Source: Spirosoma aerolatum (GTDB taxonomy: Bacteria; Bacteroidota; Bacteroidia; Cytophagales; Spirosomataceae). Taken from it: a stretch of 64,000 bases of DNA. The position numbers were made by a program, and so were the translations under genes. This document shows, one piece after another, positions 24,751 through 33,396 of this stretch (position 1 is its first letter; the number at the start of each line of letters is the position of its first letter). Under the pieces are notes generated by a model. The model was not told where the DNA came from. It did no database searches and worked only from the letters and a program-made list of their open reading frames with translations. The DNA lies in the NCBI RefSeq assembly GCF_002056795.1, contig NZ_CP020104.1, forward strand, positions 6,333,501 to 6,397,500. Direction: 5' to 3'.

Positions 24751-25376
24751 ACCGCTTATATCTGGTGACGGACAGTACCGTAGCCCGAAGGGCAGGTCAT
24801 ACTCTTCCGTTCGTAGTTGAAGCAGCTTGCCGGGCGGGCGTTCGATGGGTACAGCTTCGAGAAAAGGAATTGTCTACACGGGCTTTTCTAGCGCTTGGTA
24901 CCGAAATTAAGGCAATCACGCAGGCCTACGGTGCTCACCTGATCATCAACGACCGGGTCGATATAGCCCTGGCTCTCGATGCCGATGGCGTTCATGTAGG
25001 CCAGGACGATATGCCCTATCCGATGGTTCGGTCGCTGATTGGGCCGGAAAAAATCATTGGGTTGTCGATTAACAATTTGGCCGAATTACAAGGCATTGAC
25101 AGTGACGAACTGGACTATCTGGGCATCGCTACCGTTTTTCCAACGGGCACCAAACAGGATACGTCGAGTTTATTAGGGTTGGAGGGCCTTCAGAACATAT
25201 GCAGTCAAACGAGCATTCCAACGGTTGCAATTGGCGGTATTAACGCCCAAAACATTCAGCAGATAATGCAAACCGGTGTAACGGGTGCCGCCGTCGTTTC
25301 AGCCATTTGCGGTCAGCCGTCACCGTATGAAGCTAGCAGAGAATTACTAGTAAAGAGCGAAAGAGTGAATGAGTGA
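24747..25376 (+). CDS. thiE: Thiamine-phosphate synthase
   Basis: Joins HMP-PP and thiazole phosphate to thiamine phosphate. The 209-residue TIM barrel contains GVRWVQLREKELSTRAFLAL, LIINDRVDIALALDADGVHV, GQDDMP, YLGIATVFPTGTKQDT and PTVAIGGINAQNI, all in family order. ATGA overlap with thiM indicates coupling. The last codons (KSERVNE) run into the left arm of a 24-bp inverted repeat, so the C-terminus has been partly replaced or extended by repeat DNA; the barrel is complete before that point. Confidence 0.95.
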   Translation: MNRLYLVTDSTVARRAGHTLPFVVEAACRAGVRWVQLREKELSTRAFLALGTEIKAITQAYGAHLIINDRVDIALALDADGVHVGQDDMPYPMVRSLIGPEKIIGLSINNLAELQGIDSDELDYLGIATVFPTGTKQDTSSLLGLEGLQNICSQTSIPTVAIGGINAQNIQQIMQTGVTGAAVVSAICGQPSPYEASRELLVKSERVNE

Positions 25377-25428
25377 AAGAGTGTAATGCTGACGCAAACC
25401 ACTTCGCTCTTTCACTCATTCACTCTTT
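25360..25428. repeat. 24-bp inverted repeat overlapping the thiE stop codon
   Basis: Arms 25360-25383 and 25405-25428 match at 23 of 24 positions (AAAGAGTGAATGAGTGAAAG core). The thiE TGA at 25374-25376 lies inside the left arm and thiD starts 7 bases after the right arm. The loop contains GCTGACGC, as does the spacer of the repeat at 7677. Confidence 0.9.
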
Positions 25429-25434
25429 ATACTT

Positions 25435-26241
25435 ATGAACACATACACTCGAACATTGACCATTGCAGGCTCCGATAGTGGTGGCGGGGCTGGTATTCAG
25501 GCCGATCTGAAAACGTTTTCGGCGCTGGGCTGCTATGGCATGTCGGTCCTGACCGCTCTGACGGCTCAGAATACCAAAGCCGTTACGGGCATTTTTCCGG
25601 TAGAGCCTTCTTTTATTGTTGAGCAGTTGAAAGCTGTACTGAGCGACATTGGCGCCGATGCGGTAAAGATCGGAATGTTGCATTCGCCCGATGTTATCGA
25701 ACAGGTGGCAACTACTCTTCGAGAGTTTGGGGTATCGACCATTGTGCTCGACCCGGTTATGGTCGCCAAGAGTGGCGATAAGCTCTTGCAGGACGAAGCC
25801 GTCGATGCATTAAGAACGTATCTGTTACCGATGGCATCGGTCATTACGCCAAACCTACCCGAAGCCAGCGTATTACTGGGCCGATCTGTAGAGACGAAAG
25901 CCGACATGTTGCCTGCGGCTGTCGATCTGGCAACGCTCTGCCCGGGTGCTATTCTGGTGAAAGGTGGTCATTTAGTTGATGCCGAAAGCACCGATTTACT
26001 CTATGTTTCGGCCAGTGAACAGCATTGGTTTCCAACAGCACGTATCCAAACGAATAACTCGCACGGAACGGGCTGTACGCTTTCGTCGGCTATTGCGGCT
26101 GGTTTGGCTAAAGGGCTATCGGTTGCCGATGCCGTTGCAATGGCTAAAGCCTACCTGACAGGAGCATTACAAGCCGGGGCCGATTATCGGTTAGGGCATG
26201 GACATGGGCCTGTTCATCATTTTTATAACCTCTGGCAATAA
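25435..26241 (+). CDS. thiD: Hydroxymethylpyrimidine/phosphomethylpyrimidine kinase
   Basis: Phosphorylates HMP and HMP-P to the diphosphate used by ThiE. The 268-residue ribokinase-fold protein begins TLTIAGSDSGGGAGIQADLK, the ThiD signature, and has TALTAQNTKAV, VLDPVMVAKSGDKLL, VITPNLPEASVLLG and the ATP/anion motif NNSHGTGCTLSSAIAAGLAK. A palindromic spacer of about 58 bases separates it from thiE; same strand and pathway, so presumably one operon under the riboswitch. Confidence 0.96.
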   Translation: MNTYTRTLTIAGSDSGGGAGIQADLKTFSALGCYGMSVLTALTAQNTKAVTGIFPVEPSFIVEQLKAVLSDIGADAVKIGMLHSPDVIEQVATTLREFGVSTIVLDPVMVAKSGDKLLQDEAVDALRTYLLPMASVITPNLPEASVLLGRSVETKADMLPAAVDLATLCPGAILVKGGHLVDAESTDLLYVSASEQHWFPTARIQTNNSHGTGCTLSSAIAAGLAKGLSVADAVAMAKAYLTGALQAGADYRLGHGHGPVHHFYNLWQ

Positions 26242-26249
26242 GGTATAGA

Positions 26250-26290
26250 ACACAGATCTTTATGATTCTTATGATCTTTAAGATCTGTGT
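26250..26290. repeat. ACACAGATCTT inverted repeat after thiD
   Basis: Arms 26250-26260 and 26280-26290 are perfect 11-bp complements; the loop is TATGATTCTTATGATCTTT-like. It begins 8 bases after the thiD stop and shares ACACAGATnTTTATGATT with the larger repeat at 55407. Confidence 0.75.
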
Positions 26291-26329
26291 AAATCATAAC
26301 CGATCATACGAATCCGCGTTCCATTCAGC

Positions 26330-26980
26330 ATGAAATTCACCGAACAACTCTGGCAGGACATTGCTCCTATTTACGAATCGATTCTGAAACACGGTTTTGT
26401 GGATGAACTGATGACGGGCAGTCTGCCCACGGCTCTATTTCAGTACTACATTCAGCAGGATGCCCTGTATCTGGCCGATTTCAGCCGTGCGCTCAATCTG
26501 CTGGCTGCTCGGTCGGTCAGTACGGACGATGGATTGCAGTTTACTCAGTTTGCACAAAATGCCATCCTGGTCGAGCGAGCGTTGCACGAAACCTATTTTT
26601 CGCTCTATGGTATCGAGCCGACTTCGTCAAAAATGCCAGCCTGTTTTGCCTATACGAATTACGTGCTAGCCACTACGTCACTTCAATCGGTTGCCGTCGG
26701 AGCAGCGGCTGTTTTGCCCTGTTTCTGGATTTACCGGCAGGTCGGAACGCATATTTATCAACAAGCCATTCAGGAAAATCCGTACCGAGCCTGGATCAAT
26801 ACCTATGCTGGAGAAGCGTTTGATGAATCCGTCAACCAAATGCTGGCGGTAACTGATCGTTTAGCTGAACAGGCTGGAGAGACCGAACAAATGCGAATGC
26901 GCGACGCTTTCCGAATGTCGAGCCAACTGGAATGGTACTTCTGGAACGATGCTTATACGCAGAACCGGTGGCAGGTATGA
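26330..26980 (+). CDS. tenA: TenA family aminopyrimidine hydrolase
   Basis: Salvages degraded thiamine by hydrolysing aminopyrimidines to HMP (thiaminase II). The 216-residue helical protein shows LPTALFQYYIQQDALYLADF, a conserved TenA start, AAVLPCFWIYRQVG with the candidate catalytic Cys, and FDESVNQMLAVTDRLAEQ near the end. It closes a thiM-thiE-thiD-tenA salvage set; de novo genes (thiC, thiG, thiS) are absent here. The downstream DNA is scrambled, so tenA is the last intact gene of the unit. Confidence 0.94.
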   Translation: MKFTEQLWQDIAPIYESILKHGFVDELMTGSLPTALFQYYIQQDALYLADFSRALNLLAARSVSTDDGLQFTQFAQNAILVERALHETYFSLYGIEPTSSKMPACFAYTNYVLATTSLQSVAVGAAAVLPCFWIYRQVGTHIYQQAIQENPYRAWINTYAGEAFDESVNQMLAVTDRLAEQAGETEQMRMRDAFRMSSQLEWYFWNDAYTQNRWQV

Positions 26981-27074
26981 TCCATAGTAACAATCTAACA
27001 AACCGATAAATAAAAAAATGATTATCAGATACATAATCAGAGCGAAATATTCTATTTACCAACCTGCAAGTTAG

Positions 27075-27119
27075 TTCTTTAAAGAAAAGATAGCGGCTGC
27101 TATGTTTTTCTTTAAAGAA
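27075..27119. repeat. Near-palindrome built of two self-palindromic units
   Basis: The 45 bases consist of TTCTTTAAAGAA (itself a perfect palindrome), a spacer around ATAGCGGCTGCTAT, and a second TTCTTTAAAGAA. Outer 14-base arms match perfectly. The minus-strand Uma2 reading frame loses family similarity exactly where this element begins. Confidence 0.8.
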
Positions 27120-27272
27120 TACGCTCCTCACCAACGCCTGTAATGTACTCGACCCCATAAGTTCTGAGACCTTTTTTGTACCTGCCAATACATCCCGGTA
27201 GCCCTTATAGTGAATAGGCTTACCGTCCATGATTTCGTAAATGAGGTATTCAGGTATCTTGGCCTGGGGGTA
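27120..27272 (-). pseudogene. N-terminal fragment of an Uma2-family (DUF820) protein
   Basis: On the minus strand the frame reads PQAKIPEYLIYEIMDGKPIH and YKGYRDVLAGTKKVSELMGS followed by STLQALV. I recognise this as the start of a Uma2/DUF820 protein of the Bacteroidota. It stops at the 45-base palindrome; the nuclease-like core (about 130 residues) is missing and no recovery is seen on the far side. The other end abuts a broken amidohydrolase on the opposite strand within a few bases. Family assignment is from memory of related proteins and moderately sure. Confidence 0.6.
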
Positions 27273-28019
27273 CCGTCGATATTGAGAAACTGGCGAACCG
27301 ACAAACCAAACGACTCAATTTAGGCGGAATGCTCGTCGTACCGGGATTCAACAAAGCCCACAATCATTTACCCAGCGGACTAAAGTCGGTAAGAATCTCG
27401 TTGGCAGGTATGGACCCCTCGTGGGAGACCGTGCAGGATTCACTAAGAAAAGTCGAAGGGCGCACTCCCGAAAGCCAATGGATTGAGGCTACTATTGGCC
27501 CCTCCATCGCCAATTCGCCGGAGGCCACCCGATTTGTGCTGGATAAAATTGCGCCCAACCATCCGGTTCGGCTGCTTTCGTGGTGGGGGCATGTCGGGCT
27601 GTATAATTCGTTAGGGCTCCGCGAAATGGGTATTGCCGAAGACCAGCCTGATCCCAAAGGTGGTTTTTACGAACGAGTGACTAATGGTAAAACGCTAACG
27701 GGCAAAGGCTGCGAAAAGAACGCCTACTTGGCCTCACACCAGTTATGCAAAAATGGCCCCATTGCGCGACGAGAACATTATGGTCGCTGAATTTAAAGGC
27801 ATGACGCAGGCCGTTATCGCCTATACGCGCACAGCCGCCTATGCCGAGTTTGCCGAGCCGCAAAAAGAGCCGTTGACCGTTGGTAAAGTGGCTGATTTGG
27901 CGGTACTATCCCAGAATATTTTCAAAGTCCCCGTTCCTAAGCTATTTCAGACGGAGAGTATACTGACACTGGTGAATGGCGTTGTTGTATACGATGCAGG
28001 CTTACTGACCGTTAACTAG
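27272..28019 (+). pseudogene. Amidohydrolase (YtcJ-like) with large internal deletion
   Basis: The plus-strand N-part (27272-27745) reads VDIEKLANRQTKRLNLGGML, then VVPGFNKAHNH, the metal-binding start of YtcJ-type amidohydrolases, and DKIAPNHPVRLLSWWGHVGL. It then enters CEKNAYLASHQL and hits a stop at 27790. The C-part in another frame (about 27768-28019) has AVIAYTRTAAYAEFAE, GKVADLAVLSQNIF and TLVNGVVVYDAG, the normal ending of the same family. About 300 central residues, including most catalytic ligands, and the signal peptide are gone. It cannot be functional. It ends 2 bases before the response-regulator stop codon. Confidence 0.82.
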
Positions 28020-28021
28020 TG

Positions 28022-28762
28022 CTACAACCAGCCAAACCGCTGTATCAATTTGTCTTTCTGGTTACGGGCGACGGGGATACTTACATCGTTGGTCATAACC
28101 AGATAGGCGCCTTCGCCCTTCATAAATAGTTTAATGTGATCGAGGTTGACGACGTATTGCCGATGTACACGCAAAAAGTTGCGTTCTTCCAGCACCTCCT
28201 GTACCTCACGAAGCGTTCGTGTAAGCAGATAAGATCGGTTCTGGGTAGCAATAACTTTGGTGTAATTACTATCAGACTCGCAGTAGAGAACCTCACCAAC
28301 AGGCAAAAAAATAACGCCCTGTTGGTAAGGAACGGCAATTTTATCGCTGACCCGGTGCGACTGTAACTGGTGTCGAAGCTGGTCGATTTGGCGAACATCA
28401 ACCCGTTGCTGGCGTTCGGCTTTCCGAACAGCCTCCTGCAAATCCTGCGAATCGATGGGTTTCAATAAATAGTCGAGCGCCGAAAACCGGAACGCTTTGA
28501 CCGCAAACTCGTTATAAGCTGTTACAAAAATCAGGCTGAACGAAATGGAGCCAAGCTTCTCCAGCAACTGAAACCCATTCATTCGGGGCATTTCAATATC
28601 CAGGAATACCACGTCGGGTTGTAGAATCTGAATCAACCGTAGACCATCTTCGCTGCTCGTCGTTTGACCAATCACTTGAATATGTGGACAATACGCTCCC
28701 AGTTCGTGCGCCAGCAGCCGCACACAATCAGGTTCATCGTCAATAAGAATCGCTTTCAACAT
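28022..28762 (-). CDS. LytTR-family response regulator
   Basis: A 246-residue DNA-binding response regulator. The receiver domain (1-120) has AILIDDEPDC, phospho-acceptor Asp in DVVFLDIEMPRMNGFQLLEK, SLIFVTAYNEFAVKAF and DYLLKPIDSQDL. The C-terminal LytTR domain (140-246) contains VLYCESDSNYTKV and FLRVHRQYVVNLDHI. ATG 28762 gives the usual start (MLKAILIDDE). Its partner kinase is directly upstream, across a 64-base spacer with a palindrome. Target genes are unknown. Confidence 0.93.
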   Translation of the reverse strand: MLKAILIDDEPDCVRLLAHELGAYCPHIQVIGQTTSSEDGLRLIQILQPDVVFLDIEMPRMNGFQLLEKLGSISFSLIFVTAYNEFAVKAFRFSALDYLLKPIDSQDLQEAVRKAERQQRVDVRQIDQLRHQLQSHRVSDKIAVPYQQGVIFLPVGEVLYCESDSNYTKVIATQNRSYLLTRTLREVQEVLEERNFLRVHRQYVVNLDHIKLFMKGEGAYLVMTNDVSIPVARNQKDKLIQRFGWL

Positions 28763-28781
28763 AATCAATGATTGACTGGTA

Positions 28782-28821
28782 GAATGATTGAATAAGGTCT
28801 AAATCAGCTATTCAATCATTC
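28782..28821. repeat. Inverted repeat between kinase and regulator genes
   Basis: Perfect 13-bp arms (GAATGATTGAATA) at 28782-28794 and 28809-28821, 4 bases beyond the kinase stop codon. It separates two genes of one expected operon, so full termination there seems unlikely. Confidence 0.75.
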
Positions 28822-28825
28822 AAAA

Positions 28826-30805
28826 TTAAATAGGGATCTCCACGACCACTTCGGTTCCGGCAGGGTGGCCTTCGGAGTCGACAAGGTCGGTGAGCTGAAT
28901 ATGAGTTTGGGTTTTATAAAGCTGGTTGATCAGGGCAATTCGCTCGCTGGTTACGTTCATACCAAACGACTTTTGGGGCATGGCCGATTTACTTTTTAGC
29001 TCGGCGGCCTTTGCCCGGCCAATGCCATCGTCCGTGATTGTTACCCGCAACCGATTGTCGGTCGGTTGTTCTACCCGAACCTGTACACTGCCGCCTTCCA
29101 GTTTGTGCATCAATCCATGCCAGATGGCGTTTTCGACAAACGGCTGAAGTAGTAGGGGCGGTATGTCGACAAACTCGGTATCAATCGATTCGGCTACTTC
29201 AATCGCGAAGCGAAGTTTGGTTTTAAACCGCATGGCTTCCATCTCCAGATAAAGCTGTAACGCATCGAGTTCGTTGCGGAGCGTTACCCGTTCGGAGCGG
29301 GAGTTTTCGAGTACAAGCCGAATCAACCGACTGAATTTAGTCAGGTAGTCGGAAGCTTTGGCGGCATTGTTTTCGGTGGCGTAGAGCTTGATCGAATTCA
29401 GGCAGTTGAATATAAAATGCGGGTTCATCTGCGCCCGAAGTGCCGTCATTTCAGTTTCGCCCAGTTTCTGTTCAAAACTCAGTTCGAGTTGCCGGATGCG
29501 CTGCTCTTCCAGCCGTTGACTCTGCATCTGCATTTCGGACGTTCGTTCAGTCAGTTGTTTTTCAAGTTCCTGCGTATAATGCGTGTGTAGCGAGGTGTTT
29601 TCCAGCTCGACCAATCGACTCCGATAAGCCAGCGCCATTGCAAAACAGAGCGATTCGATAGCCAGCCCGGTCAGGCTCCAAAAGCCGGGGTTGTTCACAA
29701 AAATTTCGATTCGTGGGGGTAGGTTCGGCACAAACGGGTTCAGAAACTGCGGTAAGAAAGCCAATACAGCCAACGTAGCTACACCAACCAACAAATACTT
29801 TTTTATCGGAACCTGACTGCGAACTAAGGCCAGGGTAAGTACCAGTAGCAGCAACCATGCTGGCAGCAGTTTAAATCGGTATAAGAAGTTGTTGCTAAGA
29901 AATAAGCTTCCCGTAAATTCTTCAAGCCCTGTCCAGACAATCTCAACAATAACCAGTCCCCAAAACGCTTTCACCCACGGCCAAATACGCGGCTGCTGCG
30001 ACCGGATGGCCAACAATTGATTCATAAAAAAGGCGTAGAAGACAAAGAGTAATGCCAGTGAAAAGCGGGGTAACTGGAGCATATCCAGCCCAAATCGGTC
30101 ATCGACATGCTGAACCGTCAGATAGAACCCCATTAACGTATAAAGACCATAGTACAGAAACGCCCTATCGCGGTTTAGCCAGTACGAATAAAACGCAAAC
30201 AGGCTCATAAACAGCAAACTACCCGCTAACAACGACAGATAAACCAGCAAAGGCGATTCGAGATAGGCGTTTTCGAGGGTCGTCCTGTAAATAGCTTCGG
30301 GTGTATACAGCAGCGATACAATGGGGAGCACACTCATTACCCGGCTAATGGATTGCACGTAATAGGTATAGGTCTGCCCCGGCGGAATTCGGAGCAGGAC
30401 TGCCGACGTATTGGGCGAGCCTTTAGGCCGAACAACACCTACGCCCACACGCGCCAGTTGGCGGTTGTTTTCATACGCATTGATGTAAAGTCCCTGCCAG
30501 CAGTCGTAAAAGAGTCGGACGGTATCGGTCGGGTGGGTGTTCTGAATCCGAAAGCGGAGCCAGGTTACCAGCAAAGGTTGTTCGGCGTTGGTAGTGCGTT
30601 CGTTGCGTTTTTGGGCAAAGGGCCGAAACCGTTGCTGCTGAATAACCGAAAGGGGTAACGTATCGCCAGAAGTATCTTCAAAAAATTCCGTAAACGGCCC
30701 AATGTTTCGGGGTGGTGGTAACTTACCTACCTCAACCGGCGGCACCGTTTGGGCCAATAGAGCCAGGCGAGCCAAGGCCAGAAAAAGGCAGAGAATCCAC
30801 CGCAT
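28826..30805 (-). CDS. LytS-type sensor histidine kinase with 7TMR-DISM module
   Basis: A 659-residue membrane sensor. After a signal peptide (to about residue 20) lies a periplasmic 7TMR-DISM extracellular domain (about 35-165), then seven membrane helices (about 180-390), a coiled coil (about 400-455) and a His_kinase domain with MTALRAQMNPHFIFNCLNSI, where the His is the phospho-site. The ATPase part contains LLLQPFVENAIWHGLM, VTITDDGIGRAKA and GMNVTSERIALINQLY. It pairs with the LytTR regulator. Such 7TMR-DISM kinases often sense carbohydrates or envelope ligands; the signal here is not known. Confidence 0.94.
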   Translation of the reverse strand: MRWILCLFLALARLALLAQTVPPVEVGKLPPPRNIGPFTEFFEDTSGDTLPLSVIQQQRFRPFAQKRNERTTNAEQPLLVTWLRFRIQNTHPTDTVRLFYDCWQGLYINAYENNRQLARVGVGVVRPKGSPNTSAVLLRIPPGQTYTYYVQSISRVMSVLPIVSLLYTPEAIYRTTLENAYLESPLLVYLSLLAGSLLFMSLFAFYSYWLNRDRAFLYYGLYTLMGFYLTVQHVDDRFGLDMLQLPRFSLALLFVFYAFFMNQLLAIRSQQPRIWPWVKAFWGLVIVEIVWTGLEEFTGSLFLSNNFLYRFKLLPAWLLLLVLTLALVRSQVPIKKYLLVGVATLAVLAFLPQFLNPFVPNLPPRIEIFVNNPGFWSLTGLAIESLCFAMALAYRSRLVELENTSLHTHYTQELEKQLTERTSEMQMQSQRLEEQRIRQLELSFEQKLGETEMTALRAQMNPHFIFNCLNSIKLYATENNAAKASDYLTKFSRLIRLVLENSRSERVTLRNELDALQLYLEMEAMRFKTKLRFAIEVAESIDTEFVDIPPLLLQPFVENAIWHGLMHKLEGGSVQVRVEQPTDNRLRVTITDDGIGRAKAAELKSKSAMPQKSFGMNVTSERIALINQLYKTQTHIQLTDLVDSEGHPAGTEVVVEIPI

Positions 30806-31029
30806 CGTGTTTGATTATTCTTGTTCGAATATCCACAGAAAGCGACGTAAATCCTTGAGCTTCTTTGCGAATGGTAGACAGAAGCGGCTGAACGACCGGA
30901 TTTTTGAGGGAAGCATTACGCTAAAAAGAACCGCCATTGGCAGGCTGGTTTCGGCTGCTGGCATTGAAAAGGTGGAAATGGAGTAGGGCGTGTCTGTAGT
31001 TTCGGTCGAACCTAATTTTTTCGATCATC

Positions 31030-31683
31030 ATGGAAAAAGCCTACCGAAACGTCAGTTACCTGTTTGGGGCCGTTTTGCTCCTTGTGTTTATTGCTTTTTA
31101 CAAAACCTATTTCGGGTTGTTTCCGCAGTTTGTGGGCATTCATGGTCTTATTCATATTCATGCCGTCACGGTACTCATCTGGCTTTCATTATTGATTATC
31201 CAGCCGATTTTAATTGTTCGGAAGCAGGTAGCTCTGCACCGTTTATTGGGGAAGGCTACCTATGGTTTTGTGCCCGTGATGGTTATTCTACTGATAATGG
31301 TAGCCCGGTCGGGGCAGTTACACCAGAAACACCTGGGCATTTTTCTGGTCAATATTCTCGATGTGAGCCAGTTTATTGCGTTTTACGCGCTGGCTATTGC
31401 GTACCGACACAATCCAGCCTACCATGCCCGATTTATGGTCATGACCATTCTGCCGTTTATTGGTCCGGCATTGGGTCGACTCCCACAAATCCCATTTCCG
31501 CCAGGAGTACCGCACCTGCTCATAATTGGCGGCTTATTGCTGTATGAACGCTTTCACCGGAAAGTATACAAGCCGTATTTAATGTCGTTGGGTGTCTTTC
31601 TGGGTCTGTTTCTGCCGCTAATGGGTCTGTTTCTGGCTGGGCAGCCACTCGTTGAGCAATTGTGGCAGGTTTGTTTTGGGTAA
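31030..31683 (+). CDS. Conserved multi-helix membrane protein
   Basis: A 217-residue inner-membrane protein with about six hydrophobic helices. His residues are frequent near helix ends: GIHGLIHIHAVTVLIWLSLL, VALHRLLGKATYGFVPV and HNPAYHARFMVMTILPFIG. The His pairs recall DUF-type haem or quinone-linked membrane proteins, but I cannot place it in a named family with confidence. It is divergent from the kinase gene across 224 bases and is followed by an AraC gene. Confidence 0.7.
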   Translation: MEKAYRNVSYLFGAVLLLVFIAFYKTYFGLFPQFVGIHGLIHIHAVTVLIWLSLLIIQPILIVRKQVALHRLLGKATYGFVPVMVILLIMVARSGQLHQKHLGIFLVNILDVSQFIAFYALAIAYRHNPAYHARFMVMTILPFIGPALGRLPQIPFPPGVPHLLIIGGLLLYERFHRKVYKPYLMSLGVFLGLFLPLMGLFLAGQPLVEQLWQVCFG

Positions 31684-31810
31684 ATAACCCTACAGAGCGC
31701 AAGTCGAATAAGTTTCAGGAAGGAGTTCAGTTGTAAACCACACGTTAATACCTCTTAACAAACTCACTATAGATTACTTACCTTTACAAAAGCTACTTGC
31801 TGATTTGGTT

Positions 31811-32641
31811 ATGGTTTTCATGCCGCGCATACCACCTCACCCTGCCTTGCGCCCGTATGTGCGGCATTATTTGTTGCTTCATGTACAAATGCATGAGGTT
31901 CCTGTACACCAACGCATCAAGCCCATTCCGCCCGACGCCGACCAGTCACTCTTTTTTTATCCGCGCAGTTCGGTCAAAGCAATCACCAATAGCACCGCCG
32001 AAAGTCGTACATCAGCCGCCAGCATTTTTGTAGGCCAGCAGACCTCTCGCATCAATATCCAGTTTGGCGACGATCATCTGATTATTCAGGTCTGTTTTCA
32101 GCCCGGTTTTCTGTATCAGTTGTTAGGTAAAATACCCATCAGTTCATTTCAAAATGAGGAAATGAACGCCGAATACCTGACCGATGCAGGTATGAAAGAC
32201 CTCAACGAGCAATTGCGGGAAGAAACGGATTATGGCCGAATGATCGGCCTCATCGAAGCGTATCTGCTGAAGAAACTGGCTCAACTTCGCCCCGAAGTTT
32301 TACCCATCGACAAGGTTATTCTGGCACTAAAAGACACGCATCTGCCGCTTTCGCTCGATTGGTTGGCCGATCAGGCTTGTTTGAGTCCGAGGCAGTTGGA
32401 ACGGAAATTCCAGGAACGGATGGGCATGAGCCCGAAGTTTTACGCCCGTATTGCCCGGTTTGATCGTACCTTTAAGTTGAAACAACAACAACCCCAACTC
32501 GACTGGCACGACGTGGCTTATGCCTGTGGTTATTTCGACTACTCACACCTGATGCGCGATTTCCGGCAATTTGCCGAAGTGCCTCCTTCAATGCTTCTGG
32601 CCCAGGACATGGCTTCGCCCGACTGGGGCAACCGCTTTTAG
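31811..32641 (+). CDS. AraC-family transcriptional regulator
   Basis: A 276-residue regulator. The N-terminal half begins PHPALRPYVRHYLLLHV and resembles the DUF6597-like effector domain of Bacteroidota AraC proteins. The C-terminal 100 residues form two HTH motifs: LSLDWLADQACLSPRQLERK and DWHDVAYACGYFDYSHLMRD, with the conserved FxxxG/P ending (FAEVPPSML). ATG 31811 is preferred over TTG 31805; ATG 31820 is also possible. A target is not evident, although the cupin gene follows 74 bases later. Confidence 0.92.
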   Translation: MVFMPRIPPHPALRPYVRHYLLLHVQMHEVPVHQRIKPIPPDADQSLFFYPRSSVKAITNSTAESRTSAASIFVGQQTSRINIQFGDDHLIIQVCFQPGFLYQLLGKIPISSFQNEEMNAEYLTDAGMKDLNEQLREETDYGRMIGLIEAYLLKKLAQLRPEVLPIDKVILALKDTHLPLSLDWLADQACLSPRQLERKFQERMGMSPKFYARIARFDRTFKLKQQQPQLDWHDVAYACGYFDYSHLMRDFRQFAEVPPSMLLAQDMASPDWGNRF

Positions 32642-32715
32642 GAATGTCGTTTTTTTACAGCCAGCACCCGACGGATATTGGTTTAGTTCGCTCCGAAATC
32701 AACCATGCTGAGTGA

Positions 32716-33396
32716 ATGAAAACGTCTCTACATTTTTTAGGCTATACACTAGTCGGTTATCTGGTTGTGGCGATTATCTGTCAGTTTCTTCCAACCAATC
32801 GGCCTGATTTTGCTCAGGTATTTATACCCAACAGCCGATTTGGCAATGCCATACAAGGCAACGAGGAGATTATTTTGGGGTACGCAAATGGGCGGGTTCA
32901 GATCCAGGGCAACGTGAAACCTCACGCAGCAGGCCCTGCTGAACACGTACACACAGGCTTCGACGAGCCATTTTCCGTTTCCAGCGGGACATTATCCCTA
33001 TTGGTCGATGGTAAAATCAAACGACTTCGGGCAGGTGAGTCGTTTACGGTGCCACACGGGACGTATCATAAATTCTTCAATGAAACCGATTCAATAGCAA
33101 CCGCCACGGGCGATGCACCAGCCGAGTTTGTATTTGTACTAACGCAACTATATGGCCTAATGAACACCGATCCTTCTATCTTTTCCTCACTCCGTTTTTT
33201 GCTACAACTAGCCGTGTGGGGCAACGATTTCGATTCGTATCTTAAAGAAGGGCCACCACCAATTGTCGTGAAGACGCTTAAATTCTTAGCGTTACCCATC
33301 GCCAAAATCGCGGGTTATCAATATGCAAACCCAGCTTATTACCCGAAACCATCCCCACCAATCACTGTGGCCGTACCATCGGAATCTGCAAATTAG
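32716..33396 (+). CDS. Membrane-anchored cupin protein
   Basis: A 226-residue protein with one N-terminal hydrophobic segment (GYTLVGYLVVAIICQF) and a cupin domain (about 60-150). PAEHVHTGFDEPFSVSSGTL supplies the metal-binding His-x-His and Glu, and GESFTVPHGTYHKFFNE the second His. The C-terminal tail (about 150-226) is not part of the cupin fold and contains an amphipathic helix region. It could be a metal-dependent small-molecule binder or enzyme. Its 3' end overlaps a convergent gene by 35 bases. Confidence 0.75.
   Translation: MKTSLHFLGYTLVGYLVVAIICQFLPTNRPDFAQVFIPNSRFGNAIQGNEEIILGYANGRVQIQGNVKPHAAGPAEHVHTGFDEPFSVSSGTLSLLVDGKIKRLRAGESFTVPHGTYHKFFNETDSIATATGDAPAEFVFVLTQLYGLMNTDPSIFSSLRFLLQLAVWGNDFDSYLKEGPPPIVVKTLKFLALPIAKIAGYQYANPAYYPKPSPPITVAVPSESAN

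Noticed and set aside
26832..27230. 132-codon minus-strand frame as an intact gene
   Set aside because: Only its first 45 residues look like Uma2; the rest runs antisense to tenA and through a palindrome.
30702..30986. 94-codon frame near the kinase start
   Set aside because: Mostly antisense to the kinase signal region; no recognisable protein features.
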